Position numbers and translations under genes: made by a program
The notes under the pieces: model-generated
The model's input: the letters and a program-made list of their open reading frames with translations, nothing else
Told to the model about the DNA's origin: nothing
The model's database searches: none
Assembly (NCBI GenBank): GCA_004555955.1
Contig: SFJG01000002.1
Location: 1-64,000, forward strand
Reading direction: 5' to 3'
Source: Bacteroidales bacterium
GTDB taxonomy: Bacteria; Bacteroidota; Bacteroidia; Bacteroidales; Muribaculaceae
DNA length: 64,000 nucleotides
Shown: positions 7,335-15,259 of the stretch, piece after piece
Layout of the letters: each line of letters starts with the position of its first letter
Numbering within the stretch: position 1 is the first letter of the stretch

Positions 7335-8087
7335 ATGGCAAAGAAAATAATCATATCTTCCGATTATGAGCATTTGCGCGAGTTCGTTGCATCGCTGCCC
7401 GAAACATTTGACACAATCGGGACGTTGCTTTACGAGGGGCGAAATGTTGTCAAGTCAATAACTGTCGATGGCGTTGAGTTGATAGTAAAGCGCTATCGCC
7501 GACCGCATTTCATTCAGGGCATTTCTTACTCCTACTTCACATCGAGCAAGGCGGAGCGTGCCTACGTCTATGCCCGTCGCCTCCGCGAATTAGGCTTTTC
7601 GACGCCTCGTGAAGTTGCTTATGTTGAGGTAAAAAGCCGAACTTTTCTTACGTATAGCTATTTCGTTAGTTTGCCGGACCATCGTCCGCCGTTGTCGCAG
7701 TTGCTGCGTCGACCGGATTTCAGTCGCGTTTGCGTTGCACAACTTGCCGAGTTTATTGCCTCATTGCACGAAAACGGCGTGATTTACGGCGACTTGAACA
7801 TGACGAATATCCTTTATAGCGTTGACAACGATGAGCATTATCAATTCGGACTGATTGATACGAATCGTGCAAGGTTCGCCTATCCTTCGCGTCGGCAAGC
7901 CTTGGAAGATTTGATACGCCTGAGTTATGACCACGATTTCTTGAATTGCTTTGCAGGGCTGTACGCGGAATGTCGTGGATGGAATCTCGAGCAAACTCGC
8001 CGCGAAGCAATCGAAGCACTTGCTCGATTCCAAGAGCGTCATAGACGGTACGATGCCATAAAGTGTGCCTTGAGATTGAAAAAATAA
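7335..8087 (+). CDS. Kdo/LPS kinase-like protein (KdkA/WaaP type)
   Basis: 250 residues from the ATG at 7335, four bases after the previous stop. It has the small protein-kinase-like fold of LPS core kinases: a Lys in LIVKRYRRPHF near residue 50, the catalytic loop YGDLNMTNIL near 148-157 and the metal-binding IDTNR near 172. The family phosphorylates Kdo or heptose of lipopolysaccharide in the cytoplasm. Its place between an LtaS-like transferase and a GT4 enzyme fits lipid A core modification. The acceptor is not provable from sequence. Confidence 0.8.
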   Translation: MAKKIIISSDYEHLREFVASLPETFDTIGTLLYEGRNVVKSITVDGVELIVKRYRRPHFIQGISYSYFTSSKAERAYVYARRLRELGFSTPREVAYVEVKSRTFLTYSYFVSLPDHRPPLSQLLRRPDFSRVCVAQLAEFIASLHENGVIYGDLNMTNILYSVDNDEHYQFGLIDTNRARFAYPSRRQALEDLIRLSYDHDFLNCFAGLYAECRGWNLEQTRREAIEALARFQERHRRYDAIKCALRLKK

Positions 8088-8093
8088 TGACAA

Positions 8094-9242
8094 ATGAAGC
8101 CACAGATTACTATAGGCTTTGATGCCAAACGCATTGTGCGCAACCGCACCGGACTCGGCAACTACTGCCGAACGCTTGTCAACGACCTTGCCGCCGTGAT
8201 GCCCGAGAGTCGGTTACGGCTATACACACCCATCAAAGGCTGTGCTGACTTGTGCGAGCGCATAGAGCCGCGCCCGAATGTCGAATTTGTGATGCCGCGC
8301 CATACAATAATGCCGGGGCATCATTCGCTGTGGCGTTCGCACGGCATCGTGCGCGACTTGAAAGCAGACGGCATAGATATTTATCACGGTCTCACCGGGG
8401 AATTGCCCTACGGGTTACGCCGTGCAGGTATTGTCGGCGTTGTGACCATTCACGATTTGATTTTTTTGCGTCATCCCGAGTATTATCATTGGTATGACGT
8501 GTGGATATATAAGCAGAAGTTCAAGCTGGCTTGCCGCGAGGCTAAGAGGATTATTGCCATCAGCGAATGCACCAAGCGCGACATTATCGAGCTTGGCAAC
8601 GTCGACCCAGAAAGAATCGACGTTGTCTATCAGAGTTGCAGCACGCGCTTTAAGACGAAAACCGACCAAGAGCAGCGACGCGCGGCGGCTTCTCGCTATT
8701 CGTTGCCCGAACGCTATGTGCTTAATGTCGGAACTGTCGAAGAGCGCAAGAATGTGGGCTTGGCTGTCGAGGCTTTAGAGCATTTGCCCGATGATGTCCA
8801 TTTGGTAATAGTAGGCCGCCGCACGCATTATGCCGACAAGGTCGAGGCATTGGCGGCAAAGCGCAACGTGACCGACAGGGTGCATTTTCTGTCGAACGTA
8901 TCGACCGACGACCTTTACGCAATCTATCAAATGGCGGAATGTTTCGTCTATCCATCGCGCTATGAGGGCTTTGGTATTCCGATTATCGAAGCCATCCAAA
9001 GCGGATTGCCGGTGGTTGCCGCTACGGGAAGTTGCTTGGAAGAAGCCGGCGGCGACAGTTGCCGATATGTGTCGCCCAACGATGCCGAAGCATTGGCGGC
9101 TGCTATAAAAGACAGTCTGCCGGGAACGCCCGACAGAGAGCAGCGCGTGGCGCGTGCACAAGATTATGCTCGCCGATTCGAAAACATAGGCGTTGCCGAG
9201 CGTGTTATTGACGTCTATCGGCATGCTCTCGGCGGTTATTGA
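8094..9242 (+). CDS. Glycosyltransferase family 4
   Basis: 382 residues with the two-domain GT-B fold. The N-terminal half holds GLGNYCRTLV near residue 20 and a TIHDLIFLRHPE segment typical of mannosyl/rhamnosyl-type GT4 enzymes. The C-terminal half has LNVGTVEERKN near 208 and the donor-binding YPSRYEGFGIPIIEA near 290 with the two Glu of the EX7E motif. It probably transfers a hexose from a nucleotide sugar to a lipid-linked or core glycan at the inner membrane. It follows the kinase gene by six bases and overlaps the convergent LicD gene by seven bases. Confidence 0.9.
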   Translation: MKPQITIGFDAKRIVRNRTGLGNYCRTLVNDLAAVMPESRLRLYTPIKGCADLCERIEPRPNVEFVMPRHTIMPGHHSLWRSHGIVRDLKADGIDIYHGLTGELPYGLRRAGIVGVVTIHDLIFLRHPEYYHWYDVWIYKQKFKLACREAKRIIAISECTKRDIIELGNVDPERIDVVYQSCSTRFKTKTDQEQRRAAASRYSLPERYVLNVGTVEERKNVGLAVEALEHLPDDVHLVIVGRRTHYADKVEALAAKRNVTDRVHFLSNVSTDDLYAIYQMAECFVYPSRYEGFGIPIIEAIQSGLPVVAATGSCLEEAGGDSCRYVSPNDAEALAAAIKDSLPGTPDREQRVARAQDYARRFENIGVAERVIDVYRHALGGY

Positions 9243-10048
9243 TTGTATTCTCTGTAAGGCTTGTTGAGGTCGACGTAGTGGAAATTGTGTTGACGTTGGT
9301 GCTGCTTGTCGGGAATCACCATATAGTCGCCATACTTGTTGCTTAAGTATTTGTCGTATTGCTCGACACCTTTAACCTCTGCCGATTCGAATCGGTAGGG
9401 CGTGGGGCTGCCCAAAATCGCTTTGTCGATAATGCCGCGCATACCGTCGTCGTAGTCGGCAACCATGCGCGATTCGGAATAAGGATACTTGTGAAGCAAT
9501 TGTCTTATCTTGCTTTGAACGCCTGCCATTGTGTATAATCGCCTACAAAGTAGCGGAATCCAACTCGATGCGCCGTGTCCGTGTTTGTACGGGTCGCGAT
9601 GAATCAGATAAAGCACGCGTTTCCAATATTCGTAGGCGGCAAAGTGAAGACGCTGCGCAATTTTGCTATTCGGCACGCCATCGATGGGGAATACGTCGAT
9701 ATAAATGCCGCCGACATATTTGAGGTGCATACGCTCAATCAACGTCGTATCGGCATCTTGTATTTTTGCAAACGGCAACGGATAGGTGTCGTCGGTTTCG
9801 GTGCATACCATTTCGAAATTGTAGGGAAGCCATTCATGGCAGTGCTCAATCAGGCGGTCGTAACTTTCGCGAGGCATTGCAATGTCGAGGTCGTCGTCCC
9901 AAGGAATAAACCCGTGGTGGCGAATTGCTCCGAGCATAGTGCCCGCCCAAATGAAGTAGTCCAAGTTGTGCTCTTGTGCACACTTGTCGATGGCGACGAG
10001 AATCTTTAGAATATGGTTGTGAACGTCTTCAACACTATAGGTTGCCAT
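9236..10048 (-). CDS. LicD-family phosphotransferase
   Basis: 270 residues. The LicD/fukutin nucleotidyltransferase-fold signature is clear: WAGTMLGAIRHHGFIPWDDD, with the acidic cluster DDDLDIAMPR near residues 51-60, and FPIDGVP near 120. LicD enzymes move phosphocholine or a related headgroup from a CDP-activated donor to a glycan in the cytoplasm. The gene directly upstream encodes a LicC-like cytidylyltransferase that could make that donor, and the gene before it a PLP enzyme that could make the phospho-amine. Third and last gene of the operon. The actual headgroup is unknown. Confidence 0.88.
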   Translation of the reverse strand: MATYSVEDVHNHILKILVAIDKCAQEHNLDYFIWAGTMLGAIRHHGFIPWDDDLDIAMPRESYDRLIEHCHEWLPYNFEMVCTETDDTYPLPFAKIQDADTTLIERMHLKYVGGIYIDVFPIDGVPNSKIAQRLHFAAYEYWKRVLYLIHRDPYKHGHGASSWIPLLCRRLYTMAGVQSKIRQLLHKYPYSESRMVADYDDGMRGIIDKAILGSPTPYRFESAEVKGVEQYDKYLSNKYGDYMVIPDKQHQRQHNFHYVDLNKPYREYNQ

Positions 10049-10061
10049 ATGTGCGTCGTGA

Positions 10062-10790
10062 TTAGAAGAGTTGAGGCGGAATGGTTCGTTGTGCGTTCTC
10101 GAAGTCGTCGACGGTGTCGAGTTCTATCGAAAACAGGTCGGAGGTGTCGACGGCCTTAAACATTTTTCCTTGAGCAACGAGGCGCTCGAAGGCAAGTTCG
10201 TAGAATACGTCGCAAAGACCTTCCAGGCGAATCATCTTGTCGAGTTCGTCAGCCAGAGCAGCGGAATAGTCAGCCTTGATAACTTCGATACCGACTGATT
10301 CGCCGATGGCTTTTGTCGGCGAGCAGGTTTTGGAGAGTTCGACCACATTTCGTTCATCGTCGACAATCACTTTGATTTCTTCGTCGCCGAGTTCGTGAGC
10401 GTTGACGGCAAGCGAAGTCCGCTCTTGTCGGAGCATTCGTGCCACGATTTCGGGGTCGAAAAGAATGTCGCTGTCGAGTAGGATGAAGTCTTTTCCGCCA
10501 ACGATTTCGATTGCCAGCCAGAGAGAGTAGATGTTGTTGGTTGTTGCGTAGTCGGGATTATCGATAAAGGAGATTTTCAGTTGCGGGTAATTTGCTTTAA
10601 GGAAATCTTCGATTAAATTGCGAAGATAACCCGTAACGACCACCAATTCGTCGATACCGCCGGCGATGAGAGCATCCACGGTGCGTTGCAGCAAGGACCG
10701 TTCGCCCACGCGAAGTAGGCATTTCGGACTGTTGTCGGTGAGCGGACGCAGACGTTTTGCCATTCCGGCTGCCAAAATTACTCCAATCAT
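10062..10790 (-). CDS. LicC-like CTP:phospho-aminoalcohol cytidylyltransferase
   Basis: 242 residues from the ATG at 10790, which overlaps the stop of the preceding gene as ATGA; a longer frame to 10823 overlaps that gene and is rejected. The N-terminus GVILAAGMAKRLRPLT and SPKCLL are the nucleotide-binding motifs of sugar-phosphate nucleotidyltransferases. NNIYSLWLA near residue 82 and the metal-binding DSDILF near 97 are shared with LicC, the phosphocholine cytidylyltransferase, rather than with sugar enzymes. It would activate phosphocholine, phosphoethanolamine or an aminophosphonate with CTP. The operon position between a PLP enzyme and LicD supports that role. Confidence 0.85.
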   Translation of the reverse strand: MIGVILAAGMAKRLRPLTDNSPKCLLRVGERSLLQRTVDALIAGGIDELVVVTGYLRNLIEDFLKANYPQLKISFIDNPDYATTNNIYSLWLAIEIVGGKDFILLDSDILFDPEIVARMLRQERTSLAVNAHELGDEEIKVIVDDERNVVELSKTCSPTKAIGESVGIEVIKADYSAALADELDKMIRLEGLCDVFYELAFERLVAQGKMFKAVDTSDLFSIELDTVDDFENAQRTIPPQLF

Positions 10791-11830
10791 TGGTTTTTCG
10801 CAATTTTCAGGATTATGTCGCACACTTTGCGGTTCTGTTCTCTGCGGCCGAGAGTTATGCGCATGTGGGTGTTGATGCCCGGCTCATTCATAAACTTAAC
10901 CTTGTAGTCGCAATCGGCAAATTCTCTTTGCAGAGCCTCTTTGATGGCTATCGGGTAGCGAATAAGGATGAAATTGGCTGTAGAGCGATACACTTTAAAT
11001 CCGTCGAGTGCGCCGAGTTCGGAAGCATACATCTTGCGAGCTTCTTCCATCACATCCGCGATTTCGCGGTAGTAGTCTTCTGAGTCGAGTGCGGCAATTG
11101 CCAGGTCTTCCGACAGGCGGTCGTAGCCCAAATATTTGTTGGCATAGCGAGAAAAACGGTTCATCTCTTCGCTTTTGCTGACGAATCCGAATCCCATACG
11201 CAGACCGGGTAGACCATAGAATTTCGACAGCGTGCGGCAGAATATGACGTTGGGCTTGCGCTCAACGATTTTCTTGATGTAACTTAGGTCGTTGCTCACG
11301 AAAGCTGCGTAAGCCTCGTCGACCAGCACGATAGTTTGTTCCGGAATAGTGTCGATAAGCGCTTCCAATTCCGCCGGAGCGAGTCCGTTGCCGGTGGGGT
11401 TGTTGGGCGAAGCAATGAGCAGAATGCGCGGCTGTAAATCTTCGACCATCTTACGCAATCCTTCGGCATCGTAACAGAACGAATCTTCGGTCTCGTTGAC
11501 GGGATATTGCAGCGTGGTACCCTTCACCTCTTCGGCTATCGATTTGTAGTACCACCACGAAAATTGCGGTATAAGCATCGTTTTGCTGCCGCCGTCGGTA
11601 AGGAAATAGTGAACGGCTTGTTTGAGCAAATCTTCGGCGCCGTAGCCAAGCATGATTTGGCTCTCATCGATGCCGTATTTTTCGGAAAGATATATAGAAA
11701 ATATACTCTTCTTGCCTTCGTCGTAAATTCTTGTATAGAAACATAGTTTATTCACGTCAAATTCGCGAAACGCCTTAACCACTGCGGGTGAAGGTGCGAA
11801 GTTGAATTCGTTACGGTCCAAATAATTCAT
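10787..11830 (-). CDS. PLP-dependent HisC/CobD-like aminotransferase or decarboxylase
   Basis: 347 residues, fold-type I. Landmarks are SPNNPTGNGL near residue 140, LVDEAYAAF near 171 and the PLP-lysine segment TLSKFYGLPGLRMGF near 203-217. That segment resembles CobD (KFYAIPGLRLGY) more than classic HisC. CobD-type relatives decarboxylate phospho-amino acids, such as L-threonine phosphate or L-serine phosphate. No other his genes are nearby; instead it overlaps a LicC-like gene and precedes LicD. A role in making a phospho-aminoalcohol for glycan decoration is therefore proposed. A 2-aminoethylphosphonate aminotransferase or a true HisC remain possible. Confidence 0.75.
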   Translation of the reverse strand: MNYLDRNEFNFAPSPAVVKAFREFDVNKLCFYTRIYDEGKKSIFSIYLSEKYGIDESQIMLGYGAEDLLKQAVHYFLTDGGSKTMLIPQFSWWYYKSIAEEVKGTTLQYPVNETEDSFCYDAEGLRKMVEDLQPRILLIASPNNPTGNGLAPAELEALIDTIPEQTIVLVDEAYAAFVSNDLSYIKKIVERKPNVIFCRTLSKFYGLPGLRMGFGFVSKSEEMNRFSRYANKYLGYDRLSEDLAIAALDSEDYYREIADVMEEARKMYASELGALDGFKVYRSTANFILIRYPIAIKEALQREFADCDYKVKFMNEPGINTHMRITLGRREQNRKVCDIILKIAKNQ

Positions 11831-11868
11831 ATGCTGTCGGTCTACTTTAATTTTTTAGTTAGATTTTG

Positions 11869-11902
11869 CAAATTTACACATAATATTTTAAATAATGGCA
11901 AA
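11869..11902 (-). promoter_or_regulatory. Promoter of the aminotransferase-LicC-LicD operon
   Basis: On the minus strand TTTG (11899-11902), a 22-base AT-rich spacer and TAAATTTG (11869-11876). The predicted start is about 30 bases upstream of the ATG at 11830. Confidence 0.7.
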
Positions 11903-11993
11903 CTCGCTACAAGATTTCCGTTGGTTTTTGTTCTATGTGTAGAATCTTGGAGTTCTTGGGGTTCGGTGTGTTGCGATTGTTGTGAACTTTTTC

Positions 11994-12001
11994 TATTTTT
12001 G
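11994..12001 (+). promoter_or_regulatory. -7 promoter element of the small Cys-rich membrane protein
   Basis: TATTTTTG matches TAnnTTTG and ends 26 bases before the ATG at 12028. The -33 element is not clear. Confidence 0.45.
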
Positions 12002-12027
12002 TATGTTGAAATAAAAAAGAAACAGAT

Positions 12028-12189
12028 ATGATTTGGCAATACATTATAGTAGGCATTGTGCTGGTTGTGGCTGTGGTATTTGCCGTGCGTAAATTGCTGA
12101 AGCGTAAGGGCGGATGCAATTGCGACGGGTGTTGCAATCATCATATTTGCTACCCGAAAGAGAACGATGAACAATGCAATCTGAAATAA
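12028..12189 (+). CDS. FeoB-associated-type Cys-rich small membrane protein
   Basis: 53 residues. One N-terminal membrane helix (WQYIIVGIVLVVAVVFAV) is followed by basic residues RKLLKRKGG and a cytoplasmic tail with six Cys (GGCNCDGCCNHHICYP and a last Cys near residue 50) and two His. This is the layout of the FeoB-associated Cys-rich membrane protein family (PF12669), usually found next to feoAB. No feo genes are in this window, so the protein stands alone here. It may bind iron or a cluster at the membrane; the function of the family is not established. Codon use and a promoter 26 bases upstream support a real gene. Confidence 0.75.
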   Translation: MIWQYIIVGIVLVVAVVFAVRKLLKRKGGCNCDGCCNHHICYPKENDEQCNLK

Positions 12190-12248
12190 AACTTTCAGTG
12201 AGGGTTCGTTTTATTAAGGAAAAATTTCTTTATATTATAAAATTCCTC

Positions 12249-12256
12249 TATCTTTG
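12249..12256 (+). promoter_or_regulatory. -7 promoter element of the biotin carboxyltransferase gene
   Basis: TATCTTTG, with no exact TTTG at -33. It implies a leader of about 90 bases before the ATG at 12354, most of which folds (see 12264-12327). Confidence 0.5.
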
Positions 12257-12263
12257 CATTCGG

Positions 12264-12327
12264 ATAGCGCAATCAAGTGGTGCATTTTGTGCAGATGAAT
12301 AAAAGTAGGCACCGGATTGCAATCTAT
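12264..12327 (+). promoter_or_regulatory. Structured 5' leader, candidate cis-regulatory RNA
   Basis: Nested helices: ATAG/CTAT (12264-12267 with 12324-12327), GCAATC/GATTGC (12269-12274 with 12315-12320) and GGTGC/GCACC (12279-12283 with 12309-12313), closing a 25-base loop. It does not match a riboswitch class I know. The structure begins at the predicted transcript start and ends 26 bases before the ATG. Confidence 0.35.
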
Positions 12328-12353
12328 GATGTTACATATAAATATTAGATATT

Positions 12354-14207
12354 ATGAGTCGAAATCTGAAAGTTAGAGACTTAACCCTGCGCGACGGCCA
12401 GCAATCATTGTTTGCCACTCGAATGAAACAAGAAAGCATTGACAAACTCTTGCCAATGTACAAAGACGCAGGTTTTTATGCGATGGAAGTATGGGGCGGT
12501 GCTGTGCCCGATTCAGTAATGCGCTATTTGGGCGAAGACCCGTGGGTGCGTCTGAAGACCATTAGCGACGCTATGGGCGGAGTGTCGAAACTTACGGCAC
12601 TTTCACGCGGTCGCAATTTGTTCGGCTACGTTCCTTACCCGACATCAGTGCTCGAAGGATTCTATCGCGAAGCCATCAAGAATGGTCTTAACGTGATGCG
12701 TATTTTCGATGCGCTCAACGACCTCGACAACGTAAAGGAATCGATTAAACTTATCAACGATATGGGCGGAATTGCCGACGGTGCCGTTTGCTACACTGTC
12801 GACCCGAAAGAAGAGCCCAAAAAACAAAGCTTCTTGTCGAAACTTTTCGGCAAAAAGCCGGCAGAACCCGAGAAGATTTTCACCGACGAATATTTTGTGG
12901 AAAAAGCAAAGGGTATGGAGGCTTACGGAGCCAAGATTATTACGCTGAAAGATATGGCAGGCTTGGTAAATCCGTTGCGCGCGGCGTCGCTGATAACAAA
13001 ACTTAAAGCCGCCGTTAAGGTTCCTGTCGATTTCCACACTCACTGTACTCCGGGCTATGGCTTGGCTTCGGTAGTTATGGCAATGCTTCATGGCGTTGAC
13101 ATCGTCGATACCAACATCTGGTACTTCGGTGGTGGTACAGCAGCTCCGGCTATCGAGCTGGTTTATCTCTTTGCAAAGCGTCTTGACATTAACGTTGAGG
13201 TAAATATGGAGGCTGTAGGAAAAATACGCAAAGCTCTCAAGGAAGAGCGTAAGCAGCTTGCCGACTTCGACCTTCACAAGAACGATTTCCCCATCGACTT
13301 CGACCCGCTTACCGACAAGCTTCCCGCCGAAATCGATGCTCTGTTCGACAAGGCTGTTGTGGCGGCAAAAGCCGACGACGAAGAGGCATTGCTCGACGCT
13401 TGCCACGCTATTGAGAAATATTTCAACTTCCCCAAACCCAACGAACTCGTCAAAGAGGCAGAGGTTCCCGGCGGAATGTATTCAAATATGGTTGCCCAAC
13501 TTAAGACGCTCAAGTCGGAAGATTTGCTCGACGATTCGATGCGCTTGATTCCGAAGGTGCGCCGCGATGCAGGTCTTGTGCCTTTGGTTACGCCGACGAG
13601 CCAAATCGTGGGTAGCCAGGCTGTGAGTCTTGCCATCGACCGCAAGAAAGGCAATCCCGACTATTCGAACGCTTCCAACCAATTCATCGCGCTCATCAAG
13701 GGTGAATACGGTCACACTCCGGTGGCTATCACTCCCGAGTTCCGCGAACAAATTACCGGTAGCCCCGTCGAACATCCTTACGACGTTGCTTCGTACAAGC
13801 AACCCGACAACCCCGTATTGGCAGACCTTGGCGGATGCAAACTTGCTGAAAATGAGCAAGAATACTTGTTGTTGCAGTTGCTTCCGAGTGTGGCTAACGG
13901 ATTCTTGAAAAAGCGTCGTGAGGCAGAGCACGCTGCAGCCGCTCCCGCTGTTGAACCCGAAGAGGAAGCAGCTCCGCAAGAGCCGATTACCGGACCATGC
14001 GAGTGCGCTCCGATGGGCGGTCGCATCATCGAAGTTGCCGTTAAAGCCGGCGACAAGGTCAAGAAAGGTCAGTTGCTCGTCATCTATGAAGCAATGAAGA
14101 TGGAGAATGAACTCGAAGCAAATCGTGATTGCACGGTTAAGCGCGTGTTTGTCAAAGTCGGCGATGTTGTCGGTACTGACGCTCCGCTTGTAGAATTTGA
14201 AGAATAA
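12354..14207 (+). CDS. Biotin-dependent carboxyltransferase (pyruvate carboxylase subunit B / oxaloacetate decarboxylase alpha type)
   Basis: 617 residues. The N-terminal 450 residues are the carboxyltransferase barrel: TLRDGQQSLFATRM at 12-25, DALNDLDN near 120, ITLKDMAGL near 200 and FHTHCTPGYG near 230. The C-terminal part is an Ala/Pro/Glu-rich hinge followed by a biotinyl domain, EAMKMENE, with the biotin-accepting Lys at about 582. Such enzymes move CO2 between oxaloacetate and biotin, in pyruvate carboxylase, oxaloacetate decarboxylase or transcarboxylase complexes. No biotin carboxylase or membrane decarboxylase subunit is adjacent, so the partner and direction cannot be decided here. 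Monocistronic, with its own terminator. Confidence 0.9.
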   Translation: MSRNLKVRDLTLRDGQQSLFATRMKQESIDKLLPMYKDAGFYAMEVWGGAVPDSVMRYLGEDPWVRLKTISDAMGGVSKLTALSRGRNLFGYVPYPTSVLEGFYREAIKNGLNVMRIFDALNDLDNVKESIKLINDMGGIADGAVCYTVDPKEEPKKQSFLSKLFGKKPAEPEKIFTDEYFVEKAKGMEAYGAKIITLKDMAGLVNPLRAASLITKLKAAVKVPVDFHTHCTPGYGLASVVMAMLHGVDIVDTNIWYFGGGTAAPAIELVYLFAKRLDINVEVNMEAVGKIRKALKEERKQLADFDLHKNDFPIDFDPLTDKLPAEIDALFDKAVVAAKADDEEALLDACHAIEKYFNFPKPNELVKEAEVPGGMYSNMVAQLKTLKSEDLLDDSMRLIPKVRRDAGLVPLVTPTSQIVGSQAVSLAIDRKKGNPDYSNASNQFIALIKGEYGHTPVAITPEFREQITGSPVEHPYDVASYKQPDNPVLADLGGCKLAENEQEYLLLQLLPSVANGFLKKRREAEHAAAAPAVEPEEEAAPQEPITGPCECAPMGGRIIEVAVKAGDKVKKGQLLVIYEAMKMENELEANRDCTVKRVFVKVGDVVGTDAPLVEFEE

Positions 14208-14223
14208 TAGCCAGAATCCATAC

Positions 14224-14266
14224 GCCCGAAGATGCAGATTTATAAGAGTGTCTTCGGGCTTTTTTT
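14224..14266 (+). terminator. Intrinsic terminator after the carboxyltransferase gene
   Basis: Perfect 9-bp stem GCCCGAAGA / TCTTCGGGC (14224-14232 with 14251-14259) followed by seven T. It ends only ten bases before the engB start. Confidence 0.85.
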
Positions 14267-14275
14267 ACCTATACG

Positions 14276-14875
14276 ATGGCAATAAAAGACGCAAAGTTTG
14301 TAATCAGCAATAGCGACTATCGGAAGTGTCCCGACGACGGGAAGCCGGAATATGCATTCATCGGTCGCTCAAACGTCGGCAAATCGTCGCTCATCAATAT
14401 GTTGACGGGACGCACGTTGGCAAAAACTTCGGCAACGCCGGGAAAGACTATGCTCATCAATCATTTCATCGTCGACGACCGTTGGTACATCGTCGACCTC
14501 CCCGGCTATGGCTATGCCCGACGCAGCAAGGATGCGCGCGATGGGTTGGAGCGAATGATTCGCGGCTACGTCTTGTCGCGCCAACAAATGACCAATCTTT
14601 TTGTGCTCGTCGACTCGCGCCATGCTCCGCAACGAATCGATTTGGAGTTTATCACTTGGCTCGGCGAAAACGGCGTGCCTTTCAGTTTGGTTTTTACGAA
14701 ATTGGACAAACTGGGCATAAATGCCGGAAAGCGCAACATTGAGCAATACAAGAAAGCGCTGCTTGAGCAGTGGGAGGAACTTCCTCCGATTTTCACCACG
14801 TCGAGCATCGACGGTCGCGGTCGCGATGAGATTATCGACTATATCGAAGCGGTCAATAAGAGTCTGTCTGTATAG
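14276..14875 (+). CDS. engB: Ribosome-biogenesis GTPase EngB (YsxC/YihA)
   Basis: 199 residues, the normal EngB length. The GTPase motifs are in order: [11 protein letters not shown] (G1) near 31, TPGKT (G2) near 57, DLPGYGYA (G3) near 76 and TKLDKL (G4) near 141. EngB binds the large ribosomal subunit precursor and is usually essential. The ATG at 14276 follows the terminator of the preceding gene at once, so transcription may depend on read-through or on a promoter hidden in the terminator region. Confidence 0.95.
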   Translation: MAIKDAKFVISNSDYRKCPDDGKPEYAFIGRSNVGKSSLINMLTGRTLAKTSATPGKTMLINHFIVDDRWYIVDLPGYGYARRSKDARDGLERMIRGYVLSRQQMTNLFVLVDSRHAPQRIDLEFITWLGENGVPFSLVFTKLDKLGINAGKRNIEQYKKALLEQWEELPPIFTTSSIDGRGRDEIIDYIEAVNKSLSV

Positions 14876-14944
14876 CTGAAATCGCGTGTTTTTGCCGTGT
14901 TTTTCGCTTTTTTCGCGGCGAAATTCAAAAAAATTGCTCGATTA

Positions 14945-14976
14945 TTTGCAAACTCTCATTTAAAAACGTACCTTTG
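14945..14976 (+). promoter_or_regulatory. Promoter of tRNA-Leu(TAA)
   Basis: TTTG (14945-14948), 20-base spacer, TACCTTTG (14969-14976). The element lies about 33 bases upstream of the mature tRNA 5' end. Confidence 0.75.
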
Positions 14977-15008
14977 CCGTGCTTTTTCGCCACAGCGTGA
15001 AATGTGCT

Positions 15009-15092
15009 GCTCGGATGGTGGAATGGTAGACACGAAGGACTTAAAATCCTTTGGCCATTGCGGCTGTGCGGGTTCAAGTCCCGCTCCGAGTA
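15009..15092 (+). tRNA. tRNA-Leu (anticodon TAA)
   Basis: 84-base cloverleaf: acceptor GCTCGGA / TCCGAGT, D-arm with GGTAGAC, anticodon stem AAGGA / TCCTT with loop CTTAAAA, a long variable arm as expected for Leu, and T-arm GCGGGTTCAAGTCCCGC. The discriminator is A and CCA is not encoded. Confidence 0.95.
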
Positions 15093-15201
15093 CTTGGTTT
15101 TTCTCAGTCAATCCCTTGTGAATCACGAGTTTGCAAGGGATTGCTATTAATAATTTAAAGTGTGCTTGGTAACCACTTCAACCCAAATCGACCATTAGTA
15201 T

Positions 15202-15222
15202 GTTATGCGAAATCAGCATAAC
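15202..15222 (+). promoter_or_regulatory. Hairpin upstream of the queuosine-precursor transporter
   Basis: Perfect 7-bp inverted repeat GTTATGC / GCATAAC (15202-15208 with 15216-15222), 37 bases before the ATG at 15260. It may be an operator or a leader hairpin. I could not fit a preQ1 riboswitch consensus to it. Confidence 0.3.
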
Positions 15223-15259
15223 GCAAATAGCCGGTTCGGATTTAAAAAAAACAAGATTT

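Noticed and set aside
5543..11902. Full capsule or O-antigen cluster
   Set aside because: No flippase, polymerase or chain of sugar-nucleotide genes is present; only decoration-type enzymes are seen.
14897..15121. Open frame spanning tRNA-Leu
   Set aside because: Covers a complete tRNA gene and its promoter; no protein character.
15100..15259. preQ1 riboswitch before the queuosine-precursor transporter
   Set aside because: No match to remembered preQ1 consensus loops or pseudoknot tails; only a simple hairpin can be supported.
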